Source: Persicobacter diffluens
Lineage (GTDB): Bacteria > Bacteroidota > Bacteroidia > Cytophagales > Cyclobacteriaceae
Direction: 5' to 3'
Length of the DNA stretch: 64,000 nt
NCBI RefSeq assembly: GCF_036244895.1
Contig: NZ_BQKE01000001.1
Coordinates: 2,418,001-2,482,000, forward strand
Notes under the pieces: model-generated
The model's database searches: none
What the model was told of the DNA's origin: nothing
What the model saw: only the letters and a program-made list of their open reading frames with translations
Position numbers and translations under genes: made by a program
Part shown: positions 1 through 9,768 of the stretch, piece by piece
How positions within the stretch are numbered: the first letter of the stretch is position 1
Layout: each line of letters begins with the position of its first letter

Positions 1-3000
1 TGCCGGACTGGAATAGGCTGATTGCTGGGTATTGTAAACGCTACGGATTCTAAAATAATAGCTGGTACCTGGCAATAAATTATTCATTTCATAGGTAGTT
101 CCACTCAGCACTTCTGTTTTGGGAGACGCAGTAAAATTCGCATCCGTATCATATTGAATTTCATAGGACTGCGCATCAGTAGCGGCTGACCAACTAAGCT
201 GAATGGTATTAAAACTCACGGCATCCACCTGGAAGTTGGCTGGCGCTAAAAGATCCAGCGTGCGCACAGGCTCGGCCAGGGAGGACACCTTATAATCTCC
301 CCCATAAACGCCGGTCACCATTACTTCATAATCCGTATTTTTGGTCAGATTTGTCACTTCATAAGTGAAAACATTTCCTACGCGCTCCGTCTTATTCACT
401 CCTCCGGAAATACTCACTTCAAATTCTTCAAAATTACTGGCGACCCAGCTTACCGTAAAGGCATCTTGGCGAATATTCGAAATCGTTAAACCGGCAGGAG
501 CAGGAATGGCCGCAGTTTTGGTCACCATCGGATCAGAATAGGCACTGAAATGATCCGTAATCCAGGCTCGCATTCTCACATAATAATCCGAATCTGGTTT
601 CAAATCCGTCAAAGCTATGGACAGCTGATTACCATCAGTTACCTCCACCTCATTCACGATAGAAAAGTCTGACTGCAAACTATACTGAATGGTGTATTTA
701 GTGGCATTCTCCACTTGCTTCCAATGCGTGGTAAAGCCATTATAAAAAATATCAGTCGAAGCCAATAACTCTGGCTTTTCCAATGCCAAAGTAGCGGCAT
801 CCGCCGTGGTATAGGTATCAGATTTTTCGGTATCGAATAAGCTGTATAGTCTAAAGTACCAGTGCGTGCCTGCTTTTAAGCCTGTCAGTCTGAAGCTGGT
901 GGAAGAAATCGTGCTGGTGGTAGCGTCTGAAAAAGAAGGATTGTCTGCCCAGACTAATTCATAGGCATTGGCGGTGCTTACCGCATCCCACTGCAAGTCC
1001 ATGCTATTAAATGAAATATTACTAATGGTCAGGTTCGTTGGAGCAGTTAATTCCAGCGTGGTCACTTGTTCAGCATCTGACCATTCGGAAGAATGTGCAT
1101 TATACCAACCTCTGACCCGGTAATAGTAGCTTTTATTTTTGTCCAAACCGGAAAAAGCATAATCCGTGGACATGCCCACTTTCATGGTCGGTTCTCCCCC
1201 AACAGTGGAACTTTCCCCCAACCAAATTTCATATTCGGTTTCATACCCCATACCGGAAGCTGCCCAATTCGCTCTGAATCCTGAGGCGGTAATATTATCT
1301 CCGGCGGCAATCACGGGCAATGCCAGTGCTGAGGTATTCAATTGTTCGATGCCGGAAAACTGGGAATAATAACCTCCCACCTTGGCTCTAAAGCGAACAA
1401 AATAGGGTTGATTAGGATCTAAATCCGTAATGGTATGCGCCAGACTTGAAGCGCTCAGTGTAACGCTTTTAGGGCTGGAGAAATTATTATCAGTGGCCCA
1501 TTGCAATTCATATTCATTGGCCAAATTCACTGCTTCCCAGGAGGCATCGATCGCATTATATTGAGCATTTTCTAATTTTAAACCGGTAGGTTCCACCAAA
1601 ATCAAAGTCGACAATTTGATTTCCGCACTGACCTCTGAAGTTTCGGCATTATGATTGGCCCGAATTCGGAAAAAACGGTCCGTTCCGGGACTCAAATCAC
1701 TAATGAGATAACGGGTTTGTCCCGAAGGGATGGACACCGGAGTAGCCGAAGCATTATTAGCCGTGCCGGAAATGTAGAGGGTGTAGGAGGTCACGGGCGT
1801 CACCGCATCCCACTCTACCTCCATGGAGTAAAAATCCACGGCTTTTTCTCTTAAGTTTTCAGGGGTGGGCAAATCAATCGTCGCCTGTTCTTTGACAACA
1901 GAATAGGCGGAACGATTTCCTTCAAAAATTCCCCGAACCCTAAAATAATAAGTAGTATTCTTTTTAAGGCTGTTGAAGGTATAGTTATTCCCGGATACAT
2001 TCAGGACATTGACATCCGTGTTAAAATTTTCATCGGTGGAATATTCCAACTCATAAGCATTGGAATAAGGCACCATGGACCAGGAGAGGATGATTTCATC
2101 CGGTTTGGTAGAATTGCTGCCTGTGATTAGCGGAATTTCCAACGTCTTGGTGAATCCTTCCCGCACCTCCGAAATTGGAGAGCTGTGCCCCTGATAATGC
2201 GCCTGAATCCAAAAATAATAAGCGGACTCCGGAGTTAAAGCGGTGATGGTTTGGTTATTCCCATAAACAGGAATGGCTACCGCAGCCGAAAGGTCATTTG
2301 TCTGCGACCAATAAAGGGTATAATTTTCCGCCTCAAATTCACCGGCCGAAACGGTGGGCCAGTTTAAGGAGATTAAGGTGTAATCATTCCCCACCACAGC
2401 AGGAGGCATAGGTTGCCCGAAAAATAAGGTCTGGGCGGCAAAAGCGGTGGGTACGTCTGAGTACTCATTTCCAAATCTGGAGTACAACCTAAAATAACGG
2501 TGGGTGCCCGGTTGTAAGCTTTGCAAAAGATAAGCATTGGCACTTAATTCCAACACCACGGGTTCATCAGAGTAGTCGGATTCCTCATAGATGGCCAATC
2601 GATAGGCCGTTGCATCTGCTACTAATCCCCAATTCAATTGCATCGAATTGAAAGTCAAATCAACCGTAACTGTTGATGGATCCGGAGAATGTAAACCTAA
2701 GGTCTGAGCCTGCTTAGTTGAAGACCAGGCAGAGGCATACTCCTTAAAGAGGCCCTTCACCCGATAATAATAGGTCGTACTTTTACTTAAATTATCCAGC
2801 AATACATCCGTGGCGCCACTAACCAGGACATTGACACTGTCTGACCAATCCGCCTGCGTTGCATATTGCACGATATAGTCACCACTGGACCCCTGCCCCT
2901 GATAATCCACCACGGACCAAGTCGCCCTGAAAGCATCAATGGCTTCTTCGGAAGAGCTCAGATCAGCAGGAACCGCTAAATCTACAGTCAAAAACTCCGC

Positions 3001-4959
3001 CGAAAGAGCAGTATAGTCAGAATAATACATCTGTCCCGCCTCATCATATACTGCCCGAACCGTGTACTTATAGGCGGTACTATTGGGGACTAAATCATTG
3101 GGAGTTGTGAAAAATGCCTCCGTAGAACCACCTGTCCGAAACTCTCCCTGATCAAACCTGCTGCTTTCTTCGAATAACACCTCAAAGCTTACCGGAGCCA
3201 CATGATCAAATTGGTGATTCCATTTTAATCGCGCGGTATCATAGCCCACCTCATAAAGTAAGGAAGTGGGTGCATTCAGGGTCTCGGTAGAAAAAGGATT
3301 ATCCAACACCTGGCTGGCTTGGGACTCTACCCCTTCAAAAACACTTACGATCTTGATTTGATATTCCTGCCCCGGCTCTAACCCTTCCAGAAGGGTCGTA
3401 TTTTGGCTGGCCAATACCTCTTTTGTTTTGGCTTCCGTTTCCGCTTCTCCCTCTTTATAATAAAAGATTCTGTACTTATCAACTTCTGACTGCGCATCCC
3501 AAACTAATTTCAACTTGGTCAGAAAAACCTCACTTACCCTAAAGCCGTTAGGCGTCGGCACACTTTCGGTGATAGCCCCGGCTGGATCAGAAAAATCACT
3601 TTCATAACCAAGATTAGGTTTATTATTCCGGGCTTTTACCCGAAAGGTAAATTCGGTATCTGCTGGTAAAGCGGTAAAGGTATAGGTTGTTTCTGCTATG
3701 TTCGTTGCCTGTTTAAAAATAGATCCGTCTTCAGATCTCAATTCCGCATCATAATGGGTGGCCGCCTCCACCGCATCCCAACTGATGGTGATGGTATTTT
3801 TGGTATGGCTATGCTGAAGATTAATAGGCGCCGGAAAAACCAGTGTTTGGGCCGCTACTACCTCAGAAAAATCAGAAATGGTATAATCATTTTCGACATA
3901 AACCCTGAAATAATAAACACGTGCTTCAGAAGCCTTAGAGGCCTGCAAACCATCTACCAGTACCTGCACCTTTGGTTGAGTCTCTTGCTGCGCATTTATT
4001 TTTATTTCTTTAAAATATTCCCCATCGTCCTGAGAAAAATCACCATTAGAGGAAATCTGCAGGAAATAAAAATAACCGGTATTGACCAAATCCCGATCCC
4101 ATTGAATTTGCACAAAATCAAGCCCTTCCTCTAAGACCTGTAAAGCATTCGGTGGATAAATCTCATTAGTTTTGATCGCCTGATTGGCTGCCACCTGAAA
4201 ATAATCCACAGATCGTACAGAATCCGAAGGAATCAATTGTTCATTTTTATACAAGCCATAAACCCTTACCCAATACTCGGTATCCGGATTCAAATCATTG
4301 ATGGACTGCATTTGATTCTCTCCCAGCGGAATATCCTGATTTCTGGAAACGATGGGAGAACGATCTTTACGATAATCGTCCTGATAACCTGCTTCAGGGG
4401 CATGTTCGAAAAGCTGAATAGCATAATGCGTAGCTCCTTTGGTCACTGGCCACGAAAACTTAATAGAATTGGTATTCTCCGCATTTAAGGGAGTAATTCG
4501 GGATATTGCCCCATCCTCATGAACTTCATCTGAAATGCCGGCCAATCTTAAAGGCGCTATCTTGACATTGGCAATGTCCGACATCTGAGATTGACCAAGT
4601 GCAGCATTAGTAGACTGCAAAACTTCTACCGCCACTTTGAAATCTCTCCCGGGAACCAGACTTTGAAAATCATCAATTTGAACTGAAGTTATCCCTGCAT
4701 CATTGATTGAAACCACTTCAGGGTCTGCCAACTCCCCCTGGTCATTATCATCAATTTCATAATAAACCTTATAGGCACCCGCTCCTAAAATGGGATCCCA
4801 ATTTACATGAAGAAAATAGGAACTATCAGATACTGCAGTGAATACCGGTTTTGGAAACAGAAATTCCGGCGTTTCCAAAACGCAACCAACAAGCACAGCC
4901 ATCAAAATGGCAAATACAGATAGGTAATGACTTATCCTTCGGCCCTTAAATGCAGTCAT
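1..4959 (-). CDS. giant fibronectin type III repeat lipoprotein (3' end outside window)
   Basis: The minus strand is open from ATG at 4959 to the window edge, 1653 codons without a stop, so the C-terminus is missing. The N-terminus has a charged stretch, a hydrophobic core and the lipobox LVGC with Cys26, so it should be a lipidated envelope protein. The rest is a chain of repeats of roughly 90-95 residues, each with a W near its start (e.g. LNWGLV, LSWSMV, VEWDAV) and a Y-Y-F-R-V-R or Y-F-R-L-Y strand near its end, the signature of FN3 domains; about 17 fit. No catalytic domain is visible. Such repeats usually act as spacers or in adhesion and carbohydrate binding. The ligand is unknown. A C-terminal domain beyond the edge could change the call. 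Confidence 0.85.
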   Translation of the reverse strand, partial: MTAFKGRRISHYLSVFAILMAVLVGCVLETPEFLFPKPVFTAVSDSSYFLHVNWDPILGAGAYKVYYEIDDNDQGELADPEVVSINDAGITSVQIDDFQSLVPGRDFKVAVEVLQSTNAALGQSQMSDIANVKIAPLRLAGISDEVHEDGAISRITPLNAENTNSIKFSWPVTKGATHYAIQLFEHAPEAGYQDDYRKDRSPIVSRNQDIPLGENQMQSINDLNPDTEYWVRVYGLYKNEQLIPSDSVRSVDYFQVAANQAIKTNEIYPPNALQVLEEGLDFVQIQWDRDLVNTGYFYFLQISSNGDFSQDDGEYFKEIKINAQQETQPKVQVLVDGLQASKASEARVYYFRVYVENDYTISDFSEVVAAQTLVFPAPINLQHSHTKNTITISWDAVEAATHYDAELRSEDGSIFKQATNIAETTYTFTALPADTEFTFRVKARNNKPNLGYESDFSDPAGAITESVPTPNGFRVSEVFLTKLKLVWDAQSEVDKYRIFYYKEGEAETEAKTKEVLASQNTTLLEGLEPGQEYQIKIVSVFEGVESQASQVLDNPFSTETLNAPTSLLYEVGYDTARLKWNHQFDHVAPVSFEVLFEESSRFDQGEFRTGGSTEAFFTTPNDLVPNSTAYKYTVRAVYDEAGQMYYSDYTALSAEFLTVDLAVPADLSSSEEAIDAFRATWSVVDYQGQGSSGDYIVQYATQADWSDSVNVLVSGATDVLLDNLSKSTTYYYRVKGLFKEYASAWSSTKQAQTLGLHSPDPSTVTVDLTFNSMQLNWGLVADATAYRLAIYEESDYSDEPVVLELSANAYLLQSLQPGTHRYFRLYSRFGNEYSDVPTAFAAQTLFFGQPMPPAVVGNDYTLISLNWPTVSAGEFEAENYTLYWSQTNDLSAAVAIPVYGNNQTITALTPESAYYFWIQAHYQGHSSPISEVREGFTKTLEIPLITGSNSTKPDEIILSWSMVPYSNAYELEYSTDENFNTDVNVLNVSGNNYTFNSLKKNTTYYFRVRGIFEGNRSAYSVVKEQATIDLPTPENLREKAVDFYSMEVEWDAVTPVTSYTLYISGTANNASATPVSIPSGQTRYLISDLSPGTDRFFRIRANHNAETSEVSAEIKLSTLILVEPTGLKLENAQYNAIDASWEAVNLANEYELQWATDNNFSSPKSVTLSASSLAHTITDLDPNQPYFVRFRAKVGGYYSQFSGIEQLNTSALALPVIAAGDNITASGFRANWAASGMGYETEYEIWLGESSTVGGEPTMKVGMSTDYAFSGLDKNKSYYYRVRGWYNAHSSEWSDAEQVTTLELTAPTNLTISNISFNSMDLQWDAVSTANAYELVWADNPSFSDATTSTISSTSFRLTGLKAGTHWYFRLYSLFDTEKSDTYTTADAATLALEKPELLASTDIFYNGFTTHWKQVENATKYTIQYSLQSDFSIVNEVEVTDGNQLSIALTDLKPDSDYYVRMRAWITDHFSAYSDPMVTKTAAIPAPAGLTISNIRQDAFTVSWVASNFEEFEVSISGGVNKTERVGNVFTYEVTNLTKNTDYEVMVTGVYGGDYKVSSLAEPVRTLDLLAPANFQVDAVSFNTIQLSWSAATDAQSYEIQYDTDANFTASPKTEVLSGTTYEMNNLLPGTSYYFRIRSVYNTQQSAYSSPA

Positions 4960-5495
4960 GGATAAAGGTTGATATTGGGTTGATGTAAGGTTGAAATAGG
5001 TTTTAAAAATTAAAACCAATTCGAATAAAAAGAATAATTCAGATATTTTAAAATCAATCGCTTAAAAAATATAGAAATAATCTTAATCTTACTTGGATCA
5101 GGTACAAAATAGTGCAATTTGAGAATTTCTCAAGAATCCACAAGCCCCCTCTGAAACCCTGAAATAAAACCGCACAATGCACTAATCTTCAGTTTTTTAA
5201 ATCTCCCCTTCAAATCCACACGCTTTATTTGGCTTCAAAATTTAAAAAAAACAAAACAATTTTTAATGAGAAAGTACAAGAGTGACTTATTTCTGTAAAA
5301 TTAAAATAACATTAAATCCAGCACCTGTCTCGCTGGGAACTACATTTAATATGAGGTAAAAAATTCCCCAAAGCATTTAAAAAACTAATGCACTCCATTC
5401 TGTAAAAAAACAAAAAAAGGCACCCCAATTGGGATACCTATTGTTCTTATTATTGTAGAGTTATATTAATTGAAATCTTTAAGCGGCATATTCTC
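4960..5495. other. AT-rich intergenic region
   Basis: This 536-bp gap lies between the start of the FN3 lipoprotein and the end of cysM. It is strongly AT-rich and holds no ORF with coding character. The only structure I can support is the cysM terminator at its right end. The left part should carry the FN3-gene promoter, but I found no clear Bacteroidota -7/-33 motif. Confidence 0.6.
5404..5438 (-). terminator. rho-independent terminator of cysM
   Basis: A short inverted repeat centred on CCCAATTGGG (5419-5438), read on the minus strand, is followed by a T-rich run (A7-C-A7 on the plus strand at 5404-5418). It lies about 60 bp downstream of the cysM stop codon. Confidence 0.6.
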
Positions 5496-6377
5496 CTAAG
5501 CGAAAAGAGTGGAAGACAAATAGCGATCACCTCTATCGCATATTATACATACCACTACCCCTTCCTCCAGAGTTTCCGCTAAACGAACCGCTGCAGCTAC
5601 GGCTCCCCCACTGCTCATCCCACCAAATACGCCTTCTTCCTTGGCTAATCGGCGCGCCATAATGGTGGCATCCTCCTGCGATACTTCGATCGTCTGATCC
5701 ACTCTCTCTGGTTCGAATATTTTGGGTAGATATTCTTTCGGCCAACGACGAATACCCGGAATTTTGGAACCTTCTGTTGGTTGCACCCCCACAATCTGCA
5801 CCGCTTCAGACTGCTCTTTGAGGTAGCGGGAAGTCCCCATGATCGTGCCCGTTGTGCCCATAGCGGAGACAAAATGCGTCACTGTACCTTCTGTATCGCG
5901 CCAGATCTCGGGGCCCGTGGTTTTATAATGCATGCCGTAATTATCCGGATTATCGAATTGATTGAGCATGAAATAGCCTCCCTCTTTTACTTTCTCCAGG
6001 GCATAATCACGCGCACCCAGCATACCCGCTGAAGCGGACACGAGCGTCACCACTGCCCCATAGGCTTCCATGGTTTTGACACGCTCCGCCGTGGCCGTCT
6101 CTGGCATGACCAGCTCAATTTCCACGTCCATCAATCGGGCGATCATGGCCAGGGCAATACCTGTATTCCCGGAGGTCGCCTCAATTAATTTCATTCCCGG
6201 CTTCAAATCCCCACGATCTATAGCTCCTTTAATCATTCCATAAGCCGCCCGGTCTTTTACAGAGCCACCCGGATTATGTCCTTCTAATTTGCCATATATC
6301 TTAACGGTAGGCTTTGGACTCAAATGCGCCAATTCTACCAGTGGTGTATTTCCTATCAGTGACAGTAGGTCTTTCAT
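5496..6377 (-). CDS. cysM: cysteine synthase B (O-acetylserine sulfhydrylase)
   Basis: PLP-dependent enzyme making L-cysteine from O-acetylserine and sulfide or thiosulfate in the cytoplasm. At 293 residues it is close to the CysM norm. Visible marks are the N-terminal SLIGNTPLVEL, the PLP lysine in GGSVKDR (Lys41), the substrate/phosphate loop TSGNTG (68-73), GMSSGG near residue 250 and the CysM-type tail DRGDRYLSSTLF. The ATG at 6377 starts directly at the conserved N-terminus. It stands alone, 266 bp downstream of the isoaspartyl peptidase gene and with its own terminator. The tail favours CysM over CysK. Confidence 0.92.
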   Translation of the reverse strand: MKDLLSLIGNTPLVELAHLSPKPTVKIYGKLEGHNPGGSVKDRAAYGMIKGAIDRGDLKPGMKLIEATSGNTGIALAMIARLMDVEIELVMPETATAERVKTMEAYGAVVTLVSASAGMLGARDYALEKVKEGGYFMLNQFDNPDNYGMHYKTTGPEIWRDTEGTVTHFVSAMGTTGTIMGTSRYLKEQSEAVQIVGVQPTEGSKIPGIRRWPKEYLPKIFEPERVDQTIEVSQEDATIMARRLAKEEGVFGGMSSGGAVAAAVRLAETLEEGVVVCIICDRGDRYLSSTLFA

Positions 6378-6643
6378 ATTATGATTCTTTCACAGATCCG
6401 TTTGATTGATTATCAAATTTATGACAATATTCGAAATAAATACAAATTCGATCACCAACCAATGATTAAAGCCAATAATCTACCGGTGAAATCAAAATGA
6501 TGACGAAGGAGCGCAAAAAAAATGGAGAACCGGTGGATAAATGCTTTTACCCTCCGATCCTCCCGATCATCTGTTTGCTTAAATGTACTTTCAATTTCTT
6601 TTTCACCCGAAGCAGGATGACAAGACTGCATCAATATTCACTC

Positions 6644-7567
6644 CTATTCAAAAATGGCGGTTTGGATCTCCCCTCCAGACTTCACCCATGCACGGTACAT
6701 GCCGGCGCTGTTGAAAACCAATGCAATATTGCCTTCTCCATCTAAACCGATGATGCCGCCTTCACCACCACGCTCAACCAATTTTTTCATGACCACCTCC
6801 TGCGCCGATTTCTCCAAAGACTTGGCACCATAGTCCATACGCGCCGCAATGTCAAAAGCCACCACATTTCTCAAAAAATATTCCCCGTATCCTGTACAGG
6901 AGATGGCGCAAGTATCATTATCTGCATAGGTACCCGCACCGATCACTGCACTATCCCCAAGACGGCTATATTGCTTATTGACCAAACCACCGGTAGAAGT
7001 TGCGGCCGCCAGGTTACCGTCCATATCTAAAGCCACCGCCCCAACGGTACCAAATTTCCTTTCTCCATCATGATCCACCAACATCTCGCCTGTTTCGCGG
7101 GCGGCTTCCCATTGTTTTTGCCGACCAGCCGTCAGAAAATATTCATCTTCCACTATTTCCAGGCCTTTCTCCGTGGCAAAGTCTTTGGCGCCCTCCCCAT
7201 GCAGCATGACAAATCGCCCATCCTTGAGCACTTCTTCCGCCAGGGCTACCGGATTTTTCACATTCCGGACTCCGGCCACCGCCCCGGCTTCACCGGTTTC
7301 TCCACACATGATGGACGCTTCCAGCTCAAAACTCCCCTCATGATCCAATACGGCGCCTTTGCCTGCGTTGAACAATGGGCAGTTTTCGAGGGAAATTACT
7401 GCCATCTTCACCGCTTCTACGGCAGTTCCGCCATTTTTCAATATGGCTTCTCCTGCTAATACAGCAGCGCGTAGTCCTTCATCAATGGCCTGTTGTTTTT
7501 CAGGCGTGATTTCTTCCGGCAACAAAGTACCGGCTCCTCCATGTATCGCTAATGCAAATTGCTTCAT
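6644..7567 (-). CDS. iaaA: isoaspartyl peptidase / plant-type L-asparaginase
   Basis: Ntn-hydrolase of 307 residues that self-cleaves to expose a nucleophilic threonine and hydrolyses beta-aspartyl dipeptides (and asparagine). The start HGGAGTL and the cleavage site KFGTVGAVALD (Thr174 as nucleophile) are clear, followed by the binding loop ATSTGG and GDSAVIGAGTYAD. There is no signal peptide, so it should be cytoplasmic. It begins 8 bp after the stop codon of the cyanophycinase gene and is the last gene of the operon. Cyanophycinase releases beta-Asp-Arg, which is the kind of substrate this enzyme splits into Asp and Arg. Substrate assignment is inferred from that neighbourhood. Confidence 0.88.
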   Translation of the reverse strand: MKQFALAIHGGAGTLLPEEITPEKQQAIDEGLRAAVLAGEAILKNGGTAVEAVKMAVISLENCPLFNAGKGAVLDHEGSFELEASIMCGETGEAGAVAGVRNVKNPVALAEEVLKDGRFVMLHGEGAKDFATEKGLEIVEDEYFLTAGRQKQWEAARETGEMLVDHDGERKFGTVGAVALDMDGNLAAATSTGGLVNKQYSRLGDSAVIGAGTYADNDTCAISCTGYGEYFLRNVVAFDIAARMDYGAKSLEKSAQEVVMKKLVERGGEGGIIGLDGEGNIALVFNSAGMYRAWVKSGGEIQTAIFE

Positions 7568-7575
7568 ACTCTTCC

Positions 7576-8412
7576 TCAGTTATGCACTTCTCTTAAATCA
7601 ATTTCTTCTCCGGGCAGATATATCTTTAAACCCAGATTCTGGTGGCCCAGCTTTTTTTCATGCCTACTTTTTTTCCCGGATAAGGCCCTGATCCAAACGA
7701 CCTGACTCTCGCCCACCACCAGTCCTTTTTCGCCTTTCACATATAGGGCTGTAGACTCGTCAATCCCCACGCAAATTTTGGAGGGGTATTCGATCGCCGT
7801 TGCAATCAAACGGTTATAACGTGACCGCTTAATGAAATGCTGATCTACAACGACATGCTGCAACAGGCCTAAACCTGGTTTATAAATCACATTCTCCTCC
7901 TCTATATGGCGATTGGTGTCTCGGTAATCCGGATAATGTCGTTCATCTCCGGAGATCATCTGCTCACTCATCAAGGCGGCTCCGGCACTCGTACCGGCAA
8001 TCATTGCCCCATTTTGATAGGCGGTCTGAATGACCTGCTTCATGGGTGATCCCTGAAAGGTGGCCATGAAGCGGTTTTGATCTCCGCCAGTCATATAAAT
8101 CAGGGAAGCATTTTTCAAACTATCCGCCCACTCCTCCTGATAAGCTCCTTGTAAAACACCTACATTACGAAATCCAAGCGCATCAAACTGCTTCAAAACA
8201 TAATAAGCCGAAGAGTCTGGCTCACCACTGGACTGTGGCAAAATGAGGCCGTAGCCTTTTTCCAGCTTGGCCTTATCCGTCATCTCCTTCATCAGGGACA
8301 ATGGACGCTTACCTCCACCGATAATGAACAGGCTCCCTTTGGGATGCTGGGCATCACAGGTAGTACTCAACACCAGCACCATCAGGCTAAGCAGTATTAA
8401 AAAATTTCTCAT
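7576..8412 (-). CDS. cphB: cyanophycinase (peptidase S51), exported
   Basis: Serine peptidase of 278 residues predicted to cut cyanophycin to beta-Asp-Arg dipeptides. Visible are the GGGKRP strand, GGDQNRF (109-115), the nucleophile elbow AGTSAGA (Ser142), and DQHFIKRSRYNRL (190-202) with the D-Q-H-F-x2-R-x-R-x2-R pattern typical of true cyanophycinases, then GIDESTAL. The N-terminus MRNFLILLSLMVLVLS is a signal peptide with cleavage near residue 20-22, so it acts outside the cytoplasm. I start at ATG 8412. A longer reading from TTG at 8436 would begin inside a terminator hairpin and spoil the signal peptide. It sits between the PKD lipoprotein and the isoaspartyl peptidase. Confidence 0.88.
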   Translation of the reverse strand: MRNFLILLSLMVLVLSTTCDAQHPKGSLFIIGGGKRPLSLMKEMTDKAKLEKGYGLILPQSSGEPDSSAYYVLKQFDALGFRNVGVLQGAYQEEWADSLKNASLIYMTGGDQNRFMATFQGSPMKQVIQTAYQNGAMIAGTSAGAALMSEQMISGDERHYPDYRDTNRHIEEENVIYKPGLGLLQHVVVDQHFIKRSRYNRLIATAIEYPSKICVGIDESTALYVKGEKGLVVGESQVVWIRALSGKKSRHEKKLGHQNLGLKIYLPGEEIDLREVHN

Positions 8413-8417
8413 AGTGT

Positions 8418-8448
8418 AAAAAAGCCTGCCGGACAAAGCCGACAGGCT
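8418..8448 (-). terminator. intra-operon terminator/attenuator before cphB
   Basis: On the minus strand a GC-rich stem (AGCCTGTCGG paired with CCGGCAGGCT, 8423-8448) is followed by six T (8418-8423). It has the form of a rho-independent terminator and ends only about 6 bp before the cyanophycinase ATG. It could lower expression of the two downstream enzymes relative to the SusCD genes. Confidence 0.7.
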
Positions 8449-8467
8449 AGTCAGTATTTATCCGTTT

Positions 8468-9670
8468 TTAGTATAAACCTAGTCCCAAAGCATAAGGACG
8501 CAAAATACCATTCGGTGCATCAGCAGCCTCTAATAGCATCATCGGCTCTGATCCATCCAAATTAGCACACCATATTACACCATCGGAACCATCGTCTTCA
8601 GTACCACGATCCGTCCAGTAAACTTTTTCAGTAATAGGATCTGCCACAATTCCCCAAGGAAAGTTTACAGTATAAGGAGCTAAGGCCTGAGCCGTTTCTG
8701 TAGCGATATCGTAGATCACCCCACGATCTTCGATATAGTCGAAATAATATAATTTACCATTCAAGTAAGAAATCGCTCCGGCATCCACATCCGCAACCAC
8801 CAATTCCAAACCAGTACCGTCAAGGTGAACGCGGTATACGCCACCACCAAAATCCAAACCATCATTACAGAAATAAATCCAATCGTTTTCGGCATCATAG
8901 CTTAAGCCTAAAGGCAATGATTCACCACCCAAAACTTCCACCAACTGCGAAGGATTACTTCCATCCAAATTACTAGAGTAAATACCTCCGATTGCTCCCC
9001 AGAAAATTTTTGATCCGATCACGGTAATTCCCGCAGGATAATCGACGAATGGGGCATCAGCCTCATCAGCAATATTGAACAACACCTCTTTATCACCGTT
9101 CACCAAAGCATCATATTTAAAAATGATACCATCTTCATGCCCCACCACAAATAATGTCTCATTTTCCAAATCCGCTGAAATACCGTAAGGCTTAAAGTGA
9201 TCTGCTCCGAAAGACTGTACTACTGGTGTTTCTGCCTCCTCATCCAATACCACCATATGAATCATACCCGTTGCTCTGTCAGTATAGTAAAGCGTTGGCA
9301 GACGACCACCTAGTGGATCTTTAATGATGATCTGCTCCGTTTTGGTATCCTCACGACCATCTTCAGCAATCGCTGTAAGACTTACCGTATACGTACCAAA
9401 ATCCTCGTACAAGAAGGTAGGATTTTCCTCAGAGGAAGTCCCGTCTTCCACACCGAAATCCCATTGGTAAGTAGTAGCCGCCAAAGACTCATTTGTAAAA
9501 GTCACTGTTGCTGGCGCGAAGCCCTCATTGTCTACCGTATAGGAAAAATTTGCTACGACAGAAGCCAATGGCGGTGCGGGCTCATCGCCTCCACAAGATG
9601 CCAAGATCATCCCGATCAAGGCAAAGAAGCCAATATTTTTCAACTGGCGAAAAAGGTTAATCATTTTCAT
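8468..9670 (-). CDS. surface lipoprotein: PKD domain plus beta-propeller
   Basis: A 400-residue lipoprotein with lipobox LASC (Cys26). Residues about 38-118 form a PKD domain (YQWDFG and FGTYTVSLTA). Residues 125-400 carry repeated strands such as LYYTDRATG, DWIYFCNDG and KVYWTDRGTED, i.e. YWTD/LDL-receptor-like propeller blades ending in NLDGS or HLDGT turns. It follows the SusD gene on the same strand, where many SusCD loci encode an accessory surface-binding lipoprotein. I infer it binds the substrate of this operon. No catalytic motif is visible. ATG 9670 and ATG 9664 are both possible starts. Confidence 0.8.
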   Translation of the reverse strand: MKMINLFRQLKNIGFFALIGMILASCGGDEPAPPLASVVANFSYTVDNEGFAPATVTFTNESLAATTYQWDFGVEDGTSSEENPTFLYEDFGTYTVSLTAIAEDGREDTKTEQIIIKDPLGGRLPTLYYTDRATGMIHMVVLDEEAETPVVQSFGADHFKPYGISADLENETLFVVGHEDGIIFKYDALVNGDKEVLFNIADEADAPFVDYPAGITVIGSKIFWGAIGGIYSSNLDGSNPSQLVEVLGGESLPLGLSYDAENDWIYFCNDGLDFGGGVYRVHLDGTGLELVVADVDAGAISYLNGKLYYFDYIEDRGVIYDIATETAQALAPYTVNFPWGIVADPITEKVYWTDRGTEDDGSDGVIWCANLDGSEPMMLLEAADAPNGILRPYALGLGLY

Positions 9671-9707
9671 GTTTTTTGATTAAAGGTTAAGGTTATAAGT
9701 TTTTGGA

Positions 9708-9745
9708 TTTCCCAGAAGGTAGCGCTCTTAGCCACCTCTGGGAAA
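9708..9745 (-). other. stem-loop between susD and the PKD lipoprotein gene
   Basis: Arms TTTCCCAGA (9708-9716) and TCTGGGAAA (9737-9745) pair perfectly, with further pairing (GGT/ACC, GC/GC) towards the loop. No T-run follows in the minus direction, so it does not look like a simple terminator. It may protect the upstream mRNA or slow transcription. Confidence 0.55.
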
Positions 9746-9768
9746 ATCAGGGTAATTCAATGGGGTAA

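Noticed and set aside
1093..4488. Several plus-strand frames opposite the FN3 lipoprotein
   Set aside because: They are antisense to an unbroken 1653-codon frame with clear domain repeats; their peptides show no domain.
5496..6377. Including cysM in the cyanophycin operon
   Set aside because: It is 266 bp away from the isoaspartyl peptidase gene, has its own terminator, and its role in cysteine synthesis does not need the locus.
8413..8436. TTG start for the cyanophycinase
   Set aside because: It lies in the terminator stem and adds residues in front of a clean signal peptide; ATG 8412 is better.
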